DNA from: Acholeplasmataceae bacterium
Lineage (GTDB): Bacteria; Bacillota; Negativicutes; Acidaminococcales; Acidaminococcaceae
Length of the DNA: 23,733 nucleotides
NCBI GenBank assembly: GCA_012744295.1
Contig: JAAYIB010000079.1
Coordinates: 1 to 23,733, forward strand
Direction of reading: 5' to 3'
Part shown: positions 22,734 to 23,733 of the stretch, in pieces
How positions within the stretch are numbered: the first letter of the stretch is position 1
Layout of the letters: each line of letters starts with the position of its first letter
The notes under the pieces: model-generated
Seen by the model: the letters and a program-made list of their open reading frames with translations, nothing else
What the model was told of the DNA's origin: nothing
Databases searched by the model: none
Made by a program: the position numbers and the translations under genes

Positions 22734-23585
22734 TTAGCTGCCGTTACGGCAGGAGGCGTTCTTCATTTGCTTGTGCATGCCCTTGTGCTGCATTTGGGGT
22801 TTTTTGCCTTCTTTGATGGCTGCGAGTATGCCGTCAGCTTTTTCCTGTGACATTTTGCCGTCGGCTACAGCCTTGTCAAGACGTTCCTTAACAAGTTCGA
22901 GGCGCTTGGCCTGAAACTGGTCATACACGCCGGCATCTTTGGCGATTTCACGCAGCGGCTTGCGGTTGGTCTTGATTTCTTCCCTGATGGAGGCTGCATC
23001 GCGGCCGGTCAGCTCGGCGAGGATGGCGATATTGCGTTCCTGCATGCCGCCGAATTTGCCTTGCTTCATCATGTGGTGCTTGCCGGCCTTGGCGCCCTGC
23101 GGGCGCTTGCCTTCTTTGACAGCCGCCAGGATGCCGTCGGCTTTTTCTCTGGTGATTTTGCCATCGGCAACTTTCTTATCCAGGCGTTCCTTCATAAGTT
23201 CGAGGCGTTTGGCCTGGAATTGGTCGTAAACGCCGGCATCTTTGGCGATTTCGCGCAGCGGCTTGCGGTTTGTCTTAATTTCTTCCCTGATGGAGGCTGC
23301 ATCGCGTCCGGTCAGTTCGGCCAGGCTTTTGATGCCGCTTTCCTGTCTGAGGTTCATGCCCTGTTTTTTGTGCTGCCCGTATTTTCCCTGTTTGTTGAAG
23401 CCATAGGGGCATTTTGTGCCGTCGGCATTTTTCTGTGAATTGAAGTACTGCTGAACCTTGTCGCGCATCTTATGCGGATTCTGGTCATAATCGGCAGTTC
23501 CGGTTGTTGCGGCAAAGGCTGTCGAAATACCGAGGGCCGTAACGAGGGCGGTTACGATGAGCGCTGATTTCATTTTTTTCATCAT
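22734..23585 (-). CDS. Secreted helical protein with two near-identical 76-aa repeats
   Basis: A 283-aa exported protein. The signal peptide is MMKKMKSALIV through AFA (residue 25, cleavage before ATTG). Residues 88-163 and 189-264 are copies of one charged, helix-rich unit (LAELTGRDAASIREEI ... AVADGKxxxEKADGILAA), differing at 7 of 76 positions. The second half of the unit, ERLDKxVADGKxxxEKADGIL, resembles DUF2680/YckD-type exported Bacillota proteins. Linkers and C-terminus are rich in Met, His, Lys and Gln (HHMMKQGKFGG; MQHKGMHKQMKN), which could bind metal. Cysteines are at 59 and 279 only. ATG 23585 follows AAGGAGAG; a second ATG is the next codon. It is the only - strand gene. Function unknown. 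Confidence 0.82.
   Translation of the reverse strand: MMKKMKSALIVTALVTALGISTAFAATTGTADYDQNPHKMRDKVQQYFNSQKNADGTKCPYGFNKQGKYGQHKKQGMNLRQESGIKSLAELTGRDAASIREEIKTNRKPLREIAKDAGVYDQFQAKRLELMKERLDKKVADGKITREKADGILAAVKEGKRPQGAKAGKHHMMKQGKFGGMQERNIAILAELTGRDAASIREEIKTNRKPLREIAKDAGVYDQFQAKRLELVKERLDKAVADGKMSQEKADGILAAIKEGKKPQMQHKGMHKQMKNASCRNGS
22794..23324 (-). repeat. Two tandem copies of a 228-base coding repeat
   Basis: Copies at 23097-23324 and 22794-23021 (- strand), with a 303-base period, encode the two 76-aa units of the secreted protein. The first 43 residues of each copy are identical, which suggests a recent duplication or gene conversion. Confidence 0.9.
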
Positions 23586-23648
23586 TGATCTCTCCTTTAT
23601 GTTTCTTCTTTTAAAAGTTTGTGATTGCGATTCTTGGGCTTTGACTTA

Positions 23649-23654
23649 AGTATA
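23649..23654 (-). promoter_or_regulatory. Candidate -10 box of the - strand gene
   Basis: TATACT on the - strand, 64 bases before the start codon. No good -35 hexamer is seen; the region upstream is long A and T runs, which could act as an UP-like or curved element. Weak call. Confidence 0.35.
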
Positions 23655-23661
23655 GAAGACG

Positions 23662-23724
23662 TTTATGGCAAAAAAATGTTTTTTTTGTACTAAATATTTG
23701 CTTTTTTTTCGTATTGGCCATAAA
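23662..23724. repeat. Inverted repeat TTTATGGC/GCCATAAA in A/T-run region
   Basis: Perfect 8-bp arms at 23662-23669 and 23717-23724 flank 47 bases dominated by runs of A and T. It lies upstream of the candidate -10 of the - strand gene and could be a regulator site or part of a promoter with intrinsic curvature. Confidence 0.4.
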
Positions 23725-23733
23725 AAAAACATA

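Noticed and set aside
1..23733. CRISPR array, phage, insertion sequence or defence island
   Set aside because: No regularly spaced short repeats, transposase, integrase or phage genes were seen; the window is mainly conserved housekeeping genes.

Overview
The window is about 23.7 kb of a bacterial chromosome, roughly half G+C by eye. It is almost entirely coding on the + strand: only the last gene is on the - strand. The gene set and order (gyrA; rpsF-ssb-rpsR; a YybS-type membrane protein; gdpP; rplI; dnaB; purB-purA), a T-box leader before the acetolactate synthase genes, and strong AGGAGG ribosome binding sites point to a member of the Bacillota. The same block (rpsF-ssb-rpsR, yybS-gdpP-rplI-dnaB, purA) lies close to the replication origin in Bacillus subtilis. 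An anaerobic lineage such as the Negativicutes or Clostridia would fit the GlpA/DUF1667 redox genes, but that placement is a guess.

Layout. (1) 3-3941: 5'-truncated thiamine pyrophosphokinase (thiN), a TSUP permease and gyrA, closely spaced and ending at a terminator. (2) 4035-7296: a three-gene redox operon (GlpA-like FAD dehydrogenase with a BFD-type Fe-S domain, an FAD/NAD(P) oxidoreductase, and a small four-cysteine DUF1667 protein) with its own promoter and terminator. (3) 7319-8268: rarD-type EamA transporter. (4) 8269-8612: a non-coding stretch with six DnaA-box-like 9-mers. (5) 8613-9986: an unfamiliar 457-aa protein that looks like a divergent UxaE (tagaturonate epimerase) family member. 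(6) 10036-12394: promoter, isoleucine-type T-box, an IlvM-like ACT subunit and the ilvB catalytic subunit, ending at a long terminator. (7) 12401-13524: rpsF-ssb-rpsR. (8) 13547-18424: yybS-like, gdpP, rplI and dnaB. (9) 18481-21194: purB-purA. (10) 21243-21436: a single tRNA-Lys(UUU) with its own promoter and terminator. (11) 21547-22668: a secreted MORN-repeat protein, converging through a shared terminator on (12) 22734-23585: a secreted protein with two nearly identical 76-aa repeats.

How the parts fit. Most of the window is housekeeping: DNA topology and replication (gyrA, ssb, dnaB), ribosome (rpsF, rpsR, rplI), c-di-AMP turnover (gdpP), AMP synthesis (purB, purA) and the first step of branched-chain amino acid synthesis under tRNA-Ile control. 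The parts least explained by standard annotation are the DnaA-box cluster at 8295-8462, the UxaE-like protein beside it, the direct repeat around the promoter of the redox operon, the palindrome touching the ilv promoter, and the two secreted repeat proteins at the right end. I see no CRISPR array, phage, insertion sequence or defence system.
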